In this document: positions 41,103-49,978 of the stretch, piece by piece
Numbering within the stretch: position 1 is the stretch's first letter
How the letters are laid out: each line of letters opens with the position of its first letter
Assembly: GCA_947652855.1 (NCBI GenBank)
Contig: CANTEO010000009.1
Location: 1-55,006 of the forward strand
Length of the DNA: 55,006 nucleotides
Direction of reading: 5' to 3'
Origin: an uncultured Roseburia sp.
GTDB lineage: Bacteria > Bacillota > Clostridia > Lachnospirales > Lachnospiraceae
Position numbers and translations under genes: made by a program
Notes under the pieces: generated by a model
Databases searched by the model: none
What the model was told of the DNA's origin: nothing
The model's input: only the letters and a program-made list of their open reading frames with translations

Positions 41103-43808
41103 ATGAAATTAAGACGTATATTGGCAGGGATCTTGACGGGAGCCATGGTCGTGTCGGGATTGCCTGCGCTTGACTTTGGGACTGTTTCGGCAAAGGCAGA
41201 GAACGTGGCTCTGGAGGGCCGGTCAGAAGCTTCCGATGAGCCTTCTGTGGAGACGGCTGACGCGATTATGGTGGAGGTGCCTGACCCGGCGACGGAGATG
41301 ACGCCAAAGGACGCGGTTTTGCTGAATGGCGGTGAGTTTGACTTGGCTCCGAGCACTCTGGAGCCGGTGGCGGGCAGTGAAGAAGGGTATCAGATTTCAG
41401 ATGAAGGCATCACAGGCCAGGTGAAGTTTCCGAACGAAAAAGAGGGGAACAGGGTATTTAATATTACGGGAAAAAGAAGCTTTTTGATGCATATGCAGCT
41501 GTTTGTCCCGAAACGCCTGGAAGGAGGGGCGGTGCAGTCTATTATTGGGAAAATGGATAAACAGTATGGCCTGCAGATTACAGACAGCGTTTTGAAAATG
41601 TTTGGTTACTTTGACCTTGATGCGGGCAACAGCAACTGGTACGAGGTGACCTGCGATATTACTGACTCAAGCTGGTATGGCAAGTGGCATGACGTTGTCG
41701 GGATTTATGACGGGACAGAGGGAAAATTTGTTCTGTATGTAGATGGAGTGAGAAGCGTTCCGACTCCAATATATGCGGATAGAATTGGAGCCTTGAAGGA
41801 AAGCACATCCTCTGTTTTTACAATCGGATATAACGAGGAAAAATCGCCGGATCGGCAGAAATTTACAGGCAAGACGAAAGATATTAAAATGTTCATCCAG
41901 CAGGAAGGGGAAGAAAGCTTTATTGGCTGGAAGGAGGCAGTGGAGAGCCTGACCGATGCAGAAGCGGTTCAGGATGCTTTTAATGAAGTTTTAAAGGATG
42001 AGACGCCGGATCTTTTCATTGGCGTAGTGCCGCCTTCCTATGAGGTTACAGAGACAAAATGGATGGACGAAAGCGGCAAAGAGCTGCCAGAGGGAGCCTC
42101 CTTTGACCCCTATGAGGACTATACCGTTCAGGTGAAGGTTCAGGCGAAGGACGGCACGGATTTTCAGTTCGAGGATGACGTCAAAGGGCAGATTAACGGG
42201 TTGGCGGCAGAAGCGGCGCTTAGCGCAGATAAGAAGACCCTCACGATGACGTATAGGTTTCAAGGGCAGGAGCGTCCGTTTGAGGCGTTGGGAAATTATC
42301 TGAATTGGATGAACGATGAGGTTACAAATGAAGATGAGTCAGGAAAGCGTAAATATACCAAGGCTTCCTGGAATGCGATGGCTGACGTGCAGAGAGGGGC
42401 GGTGGAGCTTTACAATGCCGGAGAGGCCGAGGATAAAGCAGAGGAATATGTAAGCAAGCTGGCTGAGCTTAGAGCGGCGGTAGAGGATTTGGATCTGGCG
42501 GCGGAAAACTGTGAATGTGAAATTGGGGAAATAACAGAGCCTGCAAACGGAAGTGAAATTCAATTGACAGTGGATGCGGATCAGCCAAAGACGGAGGCGC
42601 TGCCAGGCACAAGGGTTACGTGCAGCTCTGACTGCATGGTAGAAGGCCATACAGGCAAAGAGCCGACGATGGCATACGCTTTGGATTCCTCTGTACAGAA
42701 CACAGCGGACGGCTCTATTGATGCAGAGAAGAGGACTTTGACGGTGAAAAAGCCGGGCGCGGTGGGCGTAAAGCTTACGGCGACGCTTGGCAATGCGACA
42801 AAAACAATCAAGATCAAATATACGGTTGTTGGAGCCCCGATGTCTCCTGATGATAAGAATGAGGCGGGCAGCCTGGTCGCTGGCGCCGGAACGGATTATC
42901 CGGCGGCGGACAAAGATTTGTATTCCAAAGAGAATTGGGATGCGTTCCAGGCAGCGTTAAAGAGGCTGGAAGAGGTCGTTTCCTCTGACGCTTCAACAGC
43001 GCAGGATTTGCAGGCGGCGAAAGAGGCGTTGAATGAGGCTGTCGCGAAGCTGAAAGGCGAGGCGGTGAAGAATGTAGCGAACGCGGCGAAAGACGCGGAG
43101 GAGCTTCAGAAGGGCGGCCAGAAGGAGTATCCGGCAGATCTGTGGAATGCGTTTACGACGGCTTATGCGAACGCGACGGCAGCGGAGTCTGTGCTTGCGG
43201 CAAAGAAGCCGGCAGAATTAAAGAAAATTGTGAGTGACTTAAAGGCGGCGAAAGACGCGCTTGTCAATTATAAGCCAGGTGCGCCGGCTCCAACAGTGAA
43301 GGTAGGCGACAAAGAAGAGGCCCCGACAGGGACGTACGTAGTGACGGATGTGGACAAGAAGACCGTGAAGCTGGAAGCGGGCCTGAAAAATGCGAAAGGC
43401 AAAGTGACGATTCCGGCGACAGTCGACGTAAAAGGGACGGCATATAAAGTAACGGCAATTGGCAAGAAGGCATTCTCTAACCGTAAGGGCCTTAAGAACG
43501 TGATAATTGGAGGAAACGTGACAAGCATTGAGGCGGAGGCGTTTTCTGGATGCACAGCTATGACGGCCGTGACGCTTGGAGAAAACGTAAGCACGATTGG
43601 CAAGAAAGCATTTTATAACTGCAAGAAGCTGAAGACGGTGACAGTAAGCGGCAAAAAGGCGCCGAAGATTCAAAAAAACGCGTTTAAGAAGACGGCGCCA
43701 AAGGTTACGGTAAAGGCGAAGAAGATTAAGAAAAAGAAGGATAAGAATGCGATGCTTGCCAAGATGAAGAAACCGGGCGGCATGAGCAAGAAGTCTGTCG
43801 CAAAATAA
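41103..43808 (+). CDS. Large secreted surface protein with LamG-like, FIVAR and leucine-rich-repeat regions
   Basis: A 901-residue exported protein. The signal peptide covers about residues 1-31 (GLPALDFGTVSAKA). Residues about 80-290 look like a concanavalin/LamG-type lectin domain (FVLYVDGVRSVPT; FTIGYNEEKSP). The middle part has FIVAR-like helical repeats (YSKENWDAFQAALKRLEEVV; YPADLWNAFTTAYANAT), typical of surface carbohydrate-active proteins. Residues about 750-875 form a BspA-type LRR_5 region (AIGKKAFSNRKGLKNVIIGG; IGKKAFYNCKKLKTVTV). The end is strongly lysine-rich, with no sorting motif, so wall binding by charge is possible. GGAGA precedes the ATG. No catalytic domain was recognised; adhesion is an inference. 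Confidence 0.85.
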   Translation: MKLRRILAGILTGAMVVSGLPALDFGTVSAKAENVALEGRSEASDEPSVETADAIMVEVPDPATEMTPKDAVLLNGGEFDLAPSTLEPVAGSEEGYQISDEGITGQVKFPNEKEGNRVFNITGKRSFLMHMQLFVPKRLEGGAVQSIIGKMDKQYGLQITDSVLKMFGYFDLDAGNSNWYEVTCDITDSSWYGKWHDVVGIYDGTEGKFVLYVDGVRSVPTPIYADRIGALKESTSSVFTIGYNEEKSPDRQKFTGKTKDIKMFIQQEGEESFIGWKEAVESLTDAEAVQDAFNEVLKDETPDLFIGVVPPSYEVTETKWMDESGKELPEGASFDPYEDYTVQVKVQAKDGTDFQFEDDVKGQINGLAAEAALSADKKTLTMTYRFQGQERPFEALGNYLNWMNDEVTNEDESGKRKYTKASWNAMADVQRGAVELYNAGEAEDKAEEYVSKLAELRAAVEDLDLAAENCECEIGEITEPANGSEIQLTVDADQPKTEALPGTRVTCSSDCMVEGHTGKEPTMAYALDSSVQNTADGSIDAEKRTLTVKKPGAVGVKLTATLGNATKTIKIKYTVVGAPMSPDDKNEAGSLVAGAGTDYPAADKDLYSKENWDAFQAALKRLEEVVSSDASTAQDLQAAKEALNEAVAKLKGEAVKNVANAAKDAEELQKGGQKEYPADLWNAFTTAYANATAAESVLAAKKPAELKKIVSDLKAAKDALVNYKPGAPAPTVKVGDKEEAPTGTYVVTDVDKKTVKLEAGLKNAKGKVTIPATVDVKGTAYKVTAIGKKAFSNRKGLKNVIIGGNVTSIEAEAFSGCTAMTAVTLGENVSTIGKKAFYNCKKLKTVTVSGKKAPKIQKNAFKKTAPKVTVKAKKIKKKKDKNAMLAKMKKPGGMSKKSVAK

Positions 43809-43859
43809 CAGGCTCTGGATTTCATAATGGTGAAGCCAAAAAGGCGGAATCAATGCCTG

Positions 43860-43898
43860 GCCCTGGAAATCTGTGATTTCCAGGGCTTTTTTTTTTTT
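43860..43898 (+). terminator. Terminator after the surface protein gene
   Basis: GCCCTGGAAATC and GATTTCCAGGGC form a perfect stem with a TGT loop, followed by about twelve T residues: a textbook strong terminator. Confidence 0.95.
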
Positions 43899-43950
43899 GA
43901 GTTTTATGGTATCCTTATCCCGGGTTAATAATAAAGAAAAGAGGGCGGCT

Positions 43951-44730
43951 ATGGAGTTTCGGCCATGCATTGACATTCACAACGGAAAAGTAAAGCAGAT
44001 TGTAGGGGGCAGCTTGCAGGATGAGGGAGGCTCTGTGCAGGAGAATTTTGTGGCAAGCCAGGACGCCTCCTATTTTGCAGGCATTTACAAAAGGGATGGC
44101 TTACGAGGGGGGCATATCATCATGCTTAACCCCGCGGAAAGCGAGCATTATGAGGCGACAAAGCGTCAGGCGCTGCTGGCGCTAAAGGCCTATCCAGGAG
44201 GGCTGCAGGTCGGCGGCGGGATTACCGCGGGAAATGCAAACGCGTTTCTTTCGGAGGGCGCAAGCCATGTCATTGTCACCTCATATGTATTTTCCAATGG
44301 AAAAATTCAGTACGGGAATTTGGAAAAGCTTACGGATGCAGTGGGGAAAGGGCGTTTGGTGTTGGACTTAAGCTGTAGGAGGCGGGGAGGCGGCTATTAT
44401 ATTGTGACAGACCGCTGGCAGAAGTTCACGGAGGAGAAAATCACGCATAGCCTGTTAGACCGCCTGATGGCGTATGCGGATGAGTTTTTGATTCATGCCG
44501 TGGATGTGGAAGGGAAGGCGGCTGGAATTGAGGAGGAGCTGGCCGCGCTGCTTGGGGACTGGGCGAGGATTCCCATAACCTATGCAGGCGGAGTGGCGGA
44601 TTTTGAAGATCTTCGCGCCTTAAAGCGGATCGGGAAAGGCAGGCTGAACGTCACGATTGGCAGCGCGTTGGATCTGTTTGGCGGCGCGATAGAGTATAGG
44701 AAGGCGCTTGCGTTTTTCAATCAGGAATAA
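43951..44730 (+). CDS. hisA: HisA isomerase of the eukaryote-like (HIS6) type
   Basis: A 259-residue TIM-barrel enzyme, 1-(5-phosphoribosyl)-5-[(5-phosphoribosylamino)methylideneamino]imidazole-4-carboxamide isomerase, the fourth step of histidine synthesis. The start MEFRPCIDIHNGKVKQIVGG matches yeast and plant HIS6 more than common bacterial HisA; LQVGGGIT, VDVEGKAAGIEEEL and ITYAGGVADFEDL form the phosphate-binding loops. ATG 43951 follows AGAGGGCGG; the longer frame from 43873 begins inside the terminator. No other histidine gene is nearby, so it is an isolated member of the pathway, which is common for this type in clostridia. Confidence 0.9.
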   Translation: MEFRPCIDIHNGKVKQIVGGSLQDEGGSVQENFVASQDASYFAGIYKRDGLRGGHIIMLNPAESEHYEATKRQALLALKAYPGGLQVGGGITAGNANAFLSEGASHVIVTSYVFSNGKIQYGNLEKLTDAVGKGRLVLDLSCRRRGGGYYIVTDRWQKFTEEKITHSLLDRLMAYADEFLIHAVDVEGKAAGIEEELAALLGDWARIPITYAGGVADFEDLRALKRIGKGRLNVTIGSALDLFGGAIEYRKALAFFNQE

Positions 44731-44823
44731 GAGGCGGCGCGCCGTTATCTACAGGGGCGAAGCAGGGAGAGCGGAGTGGGGGATTGATGGAGATAGCGTT
44801 GGCATGGAAGGATGTGTGATGGC

Positions 44824-45660
44824 ATGAGGTTTACGAAGATGCATGGGATAGGGAACGACTATATCTATGTGAATTGCTTTGAAGAGCGGGTTGAAAACCC
44901 TTCGGAGCTGGCCGTGCGGTTAAGCGACCGGCATTTTGGCATAGGCTCGGACGGCCTGATTTTGATTCGGCCGTCAAAAACCGCGGATTTTGAGATGGAG
45001 ATGTATAATGCGGACGGCTCCAGGGGGGAGATGTGCGGCAACGGCATCCGCTGCGTGGGGAAATATGTATATGACAGGGGCCTTACGGACAAGACGAGGA
45101 TTTTGGTCGAGACATTGGGCGGCGTCCGTCAGCTTGACCTTACGGTGGAGCAGGGAACGGTTTCGCTTGTCCGCGTGGACATGGGCAGCCCGGAGTTTGC
45201 GGTTGAAAAAATTCCGGCAGCTGTGGACGTGAAAGAAGTGATCTGTCAGCCGATGACGGTGAATGGCGCAAAATACGCCGTCACTTGCGTGTCGATGGGA
45301 AACCCGCATTGCGTGACCTTTCTGGATGAGGACGTGACGGGCTTGGCGCTTGGGGAAATTGGGCCGGCATTTGAGCGCCATGCCTGGTTCCCGCAGCGAA
45401 TCAACACGGAGTTTGTGAATGTCCTTGACGGACAGACGATCCGTATGCGCGTCTGGGAACGCGGCTCCGGGGAGACGATGGCATGCGGGACGGGGGCGTG
45501 CGCGGCGGCCGTCGCGGCGGCGGTTAACGGCCTGTGCGGAGAGGACGTGACGGTTCGCCTTTTGGGCGGCGAGTTAAACGTGAAATGGGACAGGAAGGCC
45601 AATCAGGTCTTTCTGACAGGCCCGGCCGAGACTGTGTTTGAAGGAGAAATTTCATTATAA
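44824..45660 (+). CDS. dapF: Diaminopimelate epimerase
   Basis: A 278-residue epimerase that turns LL- into meso-diaminopimelate, for lysine and peptidoglycan cross-links. The start MRFTKMHGIGNDYIYV and the two catalytic cysteines, in EMCGNGIRC and MACGTGACAAA, are intact; GSDGLILI, NADGSRGE and GNPHCVTF are further family motifs. ATG 44824 begins the conserved sequence; ATG 44812 would add four residues and sits almost on the AAGG site. The next gene, for the enzyme that makes the substrate, begins 31 bases downstream, so the pair forms a lysine/peptidoglycan operon. Confidence 0.96.
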   Translation: MRFTKMHGIGNDYIYVNCFEERVENPSELAVRLSDRHFGIGSDGLILIRPSKTADFEMEMYNADGSRGEMCGNGIRCVGKYVYDRGLTDKTRILVETLGGVRQLDLTVEQGTVSLVRVDMGSPEFAVEKIPAAVDVKEVICQPMTVNGAKYAVTCVSMGNPHCVTFLDEDVTGLALGEIGPAFERHAWFPQRINTEFVNVLDGQTIRMRVWERGSGETMACGTGACAAAVAAAVNGLCGEDVTVRLLGGELNVKWDRKANQVFLTGPAETVFEGEISL

Positions 45661-45691
45661 AAATACAAGGATAAAAAAGGAGAAAAGAAAA

Positions 45692-46906
45692 ATGTTTCAG
45701 TTAAATGAGAATTACCAGAAGCTTCCAGGGAGCTATTTATTCAGCACAATTGCAAAGAAGGTTGCGGCGTTTACGGAGGCGCATCCAGACAAGCAGATCA
45801 TTCGCCTAGGGATTGGCGACGTGACGCAGCCGATTGCCCCGGCGATTATTGAGGCCATGCATAAAGCGGTGGATGAGATGGGGAAGGCGGAGACGTTCCA
45901 TGGCTATGCGCCGGATCTGGGGTATGGCTTTTTGCGGAAGGCGATTGCGGAGCATGATTATAGGGCGCGGGGCTGTGACATTGCGGAGGATGAGATTTTC
46001 GTGTCGGACGGGGCGAAAAGCGATTCGGCCAATATCCAGGAGATTTTTTCGGCAGAGAGCCGGATTGCCGTCTGCGACCCGGTTTACCCGGTGTATGTGG
46101 ACTCGAACGTGATGGCGGGCAGGACAGGGGAGTATGACGCGAAGACGGAACGATGGAGCAAGGTCATTTATATGCCCTGCACGGCGGAAAACGGGTTTGT
46201 TCCGGAATTTCCAAAAGAGGCTCCGGATATGATTTACCTTTGCCTTCCCAATAACCCGACCGGGACGACGCTGACGAAAAGGCAGCTTCAGGAATGGGTG
46301 GACTATGCCAATAAGGTCGGCGCGGTGATTCTCTATGACGGGGCGTATGAGGCTTATATTTCAGAGGAGGATGTGGCGCATTCGATTTATGAGTGCGAGG
46401 GGGCCAAAACCTGCGCGATAGAGCTGAAGAGCTTTTCTAAGAACGCGGGCTTTACCGGGGTGCGCTTAGGCTATGCTGTTGTGCCGAAGGCGTTAACGTG
46501 CGGCGGCGTGACGCTGCATTCGTTGTGGGCAAGGCGGCATGGGACGAAGTTTAACGGCGCTCCTTATATCGTGCAGCGCGCCGGGGAGGCTGTGTACTCA
46601 AAGGAAGGCAAGGCGCAGCTTAAGGAGCAGGTGGCATATTATATGAAAAACGCCGCTGCGATTAAGCAGGGGCTTAAGGATAGCGGCTATACGGTGTTCG
46701 GCGGCGTGAACGCGCCTTATATCTGGCTTAAGACGCCAGAAGGAATGACCTCCTGGGAATTTTTTGACCATCTATTGGAACATGCCAATGTGGTTGGGAC
46801 GCCAGGATCCGGGTTTGGGCCAAGCGGGGAAGGGTATTTCAGGCTGACGGCATTTGGAAGCTACGAGAATACGCTTGCGGCGTTAGAGCGGATTCAAAAA
46901 TTATAG
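45692..46906 (+). CDS. dapL: LL-diaminopimelate aminotransferase
   Basis: A 404-residue PLP-dependent fold-type I enzyme that makes LL-diaminopimelate from tetrahydrodipicolinate in one step, bypassing the succinylase and acetylase branches. Motifs: RLGIGDVTQPI, DGAKSDSANIQ, CLPNNPTGT, the PLP-lysine segment SFSKNAGFTGVRLGY, and GFGPSGEGYFRLTAFG. AGGAG lies nine bases upstream of ATG 45692. Together with dapF it supports the Clostridia assignment, since the aminotransferase route is typical of that class as well as plants and Chlamydia. Confidence 0.97.
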   Translation: MFQLNENYQKLPGSYLFSTIAKKVAAFTEAHPDKQIIRLGIGDVTQPIAPAIIEAMHKAVDEMGKAETFHGYAPDLGYGFLRKAIAEHDYRARGCDIAEDEIFVSDGAKSDSANIQEIFSAESRIAVCDPVYPVYVDSNVMAGRTGEYDAKTERWSKVIYMPCTAENGFVPEFPKEAPDMIYLCLPNNPTGTTLTKRQLQEWVDYANKVGAVILYDGAYEAYISEEDVAHSIYECEGAKTCAIELKSFSKNAGFTGVRLGYAVVPKALTCGGVTLHSLWARRHGTKFNGAPYIVQRAGEAVYSKEGKAQLKEQVAYYMKNAAAIKQGLKDSGYTVFGGVNAPYIWLKTPEGMTSWEFFDHLLEHANVVGTPGSGFGPSGEGYFRLTAFGSYENTLAALERIQKL

Positions 46907-46930
46907 AAGACGGAGGTTGGATGGGCAAAG

Positions 46931-47794
46931 ATGAGCCAATTGGGCAGTGAGGAAACGAAAAAGCTGTATATCGGAAGCCATATTTCGGCTTCGAAGGGCT
47001 ATGAGGCGATGGGGAGGCAGGCGCTAAAGCTGGGCGCGAACACATTTGCGTTCTTTACCAGGAATCCCAGAGGGGGAAGCGCAAAGGCGATTGATGAGGA
47101 AGATGTGCGGCGGTTTTTAGCGTTGGCGAAGGAGCATTCGTTTGGGACGCTCGTCGCCCATGCGCCGTATACGCTCAATGCCTGCGCGGCAAAAGAGGAC
47201 GTCCGCAGATTTGCGAAAGAGGCGATGACAGACGATCTGCGCCGGATGGAATATACGCCTGGGAATTACTATAATTTTCATCCCGGATCCCATGTGGGGC
47301 AGGGGAGCGAAGCGGGGATTTCCCTTACGGCGGGCCTTTTGAACGAAGCTCTTTCACCGGAGCAGACGACGACGGTGCTGCTTGAGACGATGGCGGGCAA
47401 AGGAACCGAGATTGGGCGCAATTTTGAGGAGATCCGTCAGATTTTGGATCAGGTGGAGCTGACGGATAAGATGGGCGTGTGCCTTGACACCTGCCATGTC
47501 TGGGACGCAGGCTATGACATTGTGAACGACTTAGACGGCGTGGTTTCGGCTTTTGACAGCATCGTCGGGCTTGACCGCCTAAAGGCCATCCATATGAATG
47601 ACAGCATGAATCCGCTTGGCAGCCATAAGGACCGGCATGAAAAGATCGGGCAGGGTCAGATTGGCCTTGAGGCGATGGCGCGCATACTCAATCATCCGAA
47701 GCTGCAGGGCCTTCCGGTCATCCTTGAGACGCCGAATGACGATGCGGGCTGGACGGAGGAGATTGCCCTGTTACGGGGGATGCACGGAAAATGA
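46931..47794 (+). CDS. nfo: Endonuclease IV (AP endonuclease)
   Basis: A 287-residue DNA repair enzyme that nicks 5' to abasic sites. It is a zinc TIM barrel with the metal ligands spread over NFHPGSH, LLETMAG, CLDTCHVWDAGYD, HMNDS, DRHEKIGQGQIG and ILETPND. Length and motif order are normal. The start ATG 46931 has no close strong ribosome site (GGAGG is about 15 bases upstream), so translation may be modest. Its last four bases (ATGA) overlap the start of an unknown gene, which in turn overlaps a nuclease gene by four, so all three are translationally coupled. Confidence 0.95.
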   Translation: MSQLGSEETKKLYIGSHISASKGYEAMGRQALKLGANTFAFFTRNPRGGSAKAIDEEDVRRFLALAKEHSFGTLVAHAPYTLNACAAKEDVRRFAKEAMTDDLRRMEYTPGNYYNFHPGSHVGQGSEAGISLTAGLLNEALSPEQTTTVLLETMAGKGTEIGRNFEEIRQILDQVELTDKMGVCLDTCHVWDAGYDIVNDLDGVVSAFDSIVGLDRLKAIHMNDSMNPLGSHKDRHEKIGQGQIGLEAMARILNHPKLQGLPVILETPNDDAGWTEEIALLRGMHGK

Positions 47795-48195
47795 CGGCTA
47801 TTGTATGCATAGACGCGTCGGGCGGCATGCTGTTTGGCGGCCGGCGCCAAAGCCAAGACAGCAAGGTGACGGAGCGGATCGCCGGGCTTTGCCAGGGCAG
47901 AAGGCTGTGGATGCATCCCTATTCGTATCCTCTGTATGGGAAGCTTTCTGGCGTTTGGACGCAGGCGGCGGAAGATTTTTTGTCGAGGGCAGGCGCGGAG
48001 GACGTCTGCCTGGTGGAAATGGGGCTTTTGGCCCCGTTTTTGCCGAATATTGAGGAAATCATCGTTTTTTGCTGGAACCGGCGCTATCCGGCCGATGTAT
48101 TTTTGGACGTGGACGTAACGGCATGGAAGAAAGTGGCGGAGAGGGAGTTTTCCGGGACTTCCCATGAAAGGATTACAGAGAGGGTTTACAGATGA
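47791..48195 (+). CDS. 134-residue protein of unknown function coupled to endonuclease IV
   Basis: A small protein starting MTAIVCIDASGGMLFGGRRQSQDSK-like (an Asp and a GRRQS-D motif close to the N terminus), then LWMHPYSYPLY and a C-terminal half with FCWNRRYPADVFLD. I have seen similar proteins in Lachnospiraceae, sometimes mislabelled ribonuclease Z, but no metallo-beta-lactamase motif is visible. The DASGGM and GRRQS pieces are vaguely like dihydrofolate reductase-type N termini (a conserved D-x-x-G-x-M), which is weak evidence. It overlaps both neighbours by four bases, so a role in DNA repair or nucleotide handling is inferred only from context. Confidence 0.7.
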   Translation: MTAIVCIDASGGMLFGGRRQSQDSKVTERIAGLCQGRRLWMHPYSYPLYGKLSGVWTQAAEDFLSRAGAEDVCLVEMGLLAPFLPNIEEIIVFCWNRRYPADVFLDVDVTAWKKVAEREFSGTSHERITERVYR

Positions 48196-49088
48196 AGAAT
48201 ACAGGAATGAAGGTTCTGTTACGTGAAAGGGCGGGAAGGCTGTGCCTGGCGCTGCTTTTTGTGGCGCTTAGCCTTTCTTTTTCTGCCTGCACGCGCATGG
48301 AGCGCAAGGCGGGGGAGTCGGCCGCTTCTTTGGAGGAGCTGCCAGAGTATGGAGGGGAGCCTTACGCCGTCCTCGCAGACAATATGCCCGGCTTTTCGTC
48401 AGAGGATATGACAGAGGAGTCGTTTGAGCGCTACAGCGATTTGGATTCTCTGGGAAGGTGCCAGGCGGCGTATGCAAATGTCGGCAAGGACTTAATGCCG
48501 ACCGAAAAGAGAGGGCGGATCGGCCAGGTGAAGCCTTCGGGCTGGCAGACGGCGAAGTATGACATTGTGGACGGGAAGTACCTTTATAACCGCTGCCATT
48601 TGATCGGCTATCAGCTGACGGCGGAAAACGCGAATGAGAAGAACCTGATTACAGGCACGCGCTATATGAATGTAGAGGGGATGCTGCCTTTTGAGAACAT
48701 GGTCGCGGATTATGTGAAGGAGACGGGCGGTCATGTGCTTTACCGGGTGACGCCTGTTTTTGAAGGGGACGGCCTTTTGGCGAAGGGCGTGCAGATGGAG
48801 GCCTATTCTGTGGAGGATGCGGGCGAGGGCGTCTGCTTCAATGTGTTTGTGTACAATGTGCAGCCAGGGATTGGGATTGATTATGCGACCGGGGAAAACT
48901 GGCTGGAGGAAGACGGGGCGGCCGCGCCCGTGGAAGGGCAGGCAGAGATCCGTGGGAACAGACAGTCCAAAATTTATCATTGCCCGGGCCAGGCTGCATA
49001 TGATGAGATGGGGGATTCGAAAAACCTGATTTTATTTGAGTCTGAGCAGGAGGCTTTGGACGCGGGATATCGGAAGGCGAAGCGGTAA
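48192..49088 (+). CDS. Secreted DNA/RNA non-specific endonuclease, EndA-like
   Basis: A 298-residue exported nuclease of the beta-beta-alpha-metal superfamily. An N-terminal signal segment (about 10-35) ends in FSACTRM; the Cys could be lipidated, although the -3 residue is unusual. The catalytic block is YNRCHLIGYQLTAENAN: the His and the metal-ligand Asn are present, while the family's DRGH reads NRCH, a change common in firmicute members. YMNVEGMLPFENMV and VLYRVTPVFEGDGLLAKGVQMEA complete the fold. Streptococcal EndA degrades DNA during uptake; here nutrient scavenging or biofilm DNA cleavage is equally possible. It overlaps the preceding gene by four bases. Confidence 0.88.
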   Translation: MKNTGMKVLLRERAGRLCLALLFVALSLSFSACTRMERKAGESAASLEELPEYGGEPYAVLADNMPGFSSEDMTEESFERYSDLDSLGRCQAAYANVGKDLMPTEKRGRIGQVKPSGWQTAKYDIVDGKYLYNRCHLIGYQLTAENANEKNLITGTRYMNVEGMLPFENMVADYVKETGGHVLYRVTPVFEGDGLLAKGVQMEAYSVEDAGEGVCFNVFVYNVQPGIGIDYATGENWLEEDGAAAPVEGQAEIRGNRQSKIYHCPGQAAYDEMGDSKNLILFESEQEALDAGYRKAKR

Positions 49089-49236
49089 GCCGTCATTTTT
49101 CGGATGCGCGCTCCAGCGTGGAAGGAGAATGGCTGCCGCAGCCGCGCTTTTATGTGAGCAAACGAAGCGGCGCGCGCTTTTTTAAGGATTCTTAAAAGAA
49201 AACACAAGATTGCTTAAAGAAGAAATGTTTTCTATG

Positions 49237-49245
49237 TGTTATAAT
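49237..49245 (+). promoter_or_regulatory. Extended -10 promoter of the VTT-domain gene
   Basis: TGT directly followed by TATAAT (49240-49245) forms an extended -10 element without a clear -35. The start of transcription near 49252 favours ATG 49293 over ATG 49263 as the initiation codon. Confidence 0.6.
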
Positions 49246-49292
49246 CCTTCCATAAGATTGGAATGGATGAGGAAACATATGTGAGGTGCAGA

Positions 49293-49856
49293 ATGAAATG
49301 GAAAAATGTATTGACTGCCGCAGTCATCTTATTTTGCGTGTTTGTGGTCTTTGTCATTGTGAAAGCTTATATGGACGGGAAGTTCGAGTCGGTAGAGACG
49401 CTTCAGGAATACATTAAAGGGTTTGGCCTGTTTGCGCCGCTTGTGCTGATCGCCATTCAGGCGCTTCAGGTGGTGATCCCAGTTTTGCCCGGATTTTTGG
49501 GCTGCGCCGTAGGGGCGGTGCTGTTTGGGAGCATGGGAGGCTTCTGGTGCAATTACATTGGGATTTCGGCTGGCTCCATCATTGCATTCTTGCTGGCGAA
49601 AAGATATGGCGTGAGGCTGGTAGAAAAAATGTTTCCCAAGGATCAATATGAAAAATATTCCGGTTGGGCGGGAAAAAGCAAATCCTATATCGCCTTTTTG
49701 TTTTTGGGCATGGCGCTGCCGTTGTTCCCGGACGATTTCTTTTGCTATTTTTCGGGACTGACAAAGATGAAGGTCGATAAATTTGCGGCGATCATTGTGC
49801 TTGGGAAGCCCTGGTGCATTTTGGCGTACAGCTTTGCGTTTGCGGCTATGGGATAA
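49293..49856 (+). CDS. TVP38/TMEM64 family (VTT-domain) membrane protein
   Basis: A 187-residue integral membrane protein of the DedA-like VTT superfamily, related to lipid scramblases and undecaprenyl-phosphate recycling proteins. About five hydrophobic segments are seen; core signatures are IAIQALQVVIPVLPGFLGCAV, GAVLFGSMGGFW and IAFLFLGMALPLFPDDFFCY. GAGGTG precedes ATG 49293. DedA-like proteins move lipid carriers across the membrane, so a link to wall polymer synthesis is conceivable, but no neighbour supports this directly. Confidence 0.88.
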   Translation: MKWKNVLTAAVILFCVFVVFVIVKAYMDGKFESVETLQEYIKGFGLFAPLVLIAIQALQVVIPVLPGFLGCAVGAVLFGSMGGFWCNYIGISAGSIIAFLLAKRYGVRLVEKMFPKDQYEKYSGWAGKSKSYIAFLFLGMALPLFPDDFFCYFSGLTKMKVDKFAAIIVLGKPWCILAYSFAFAAMG

Positions 49857-49860
49857 AAGC

Positions 49861-49881
49861 GATAAAAACTGCGTTTTTATC
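49861..49881 (+). terminator. AT-rich hairpin after the VTT-domain gene
   Basis: GATAAAAA and TTTTTATC pair around CTGCG. The T-rich right arm could work as a weak terminator between this gene and the bile salt hydrolase gene. Confidence 0.4.
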
Positions 49882-49978
49882 CTCTGAGAATTTAGGCAAA
49901 ATGGATAGAAATGGTATGCATAGGAAGGAGGCTTGCTGTATAAGAATAAGGCAAAGGGTAGAAAGAAGGAGGAGGGCT

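Noticed and set aside
49089..49200. Terminator made of GCGCGC repeats after the EndA-like gene
   Set aside because: Only short, widely spaced complementary pieces precede the T run at about 49178; several weak folds compete, so no single hairpin could be supported.
49814..49978. Upstream extension of the bile salt hydrolase
   Set aside because: The enzyme needs Cys right after the initiator Met; the extension overlaps the VTT gene and would block maturation.
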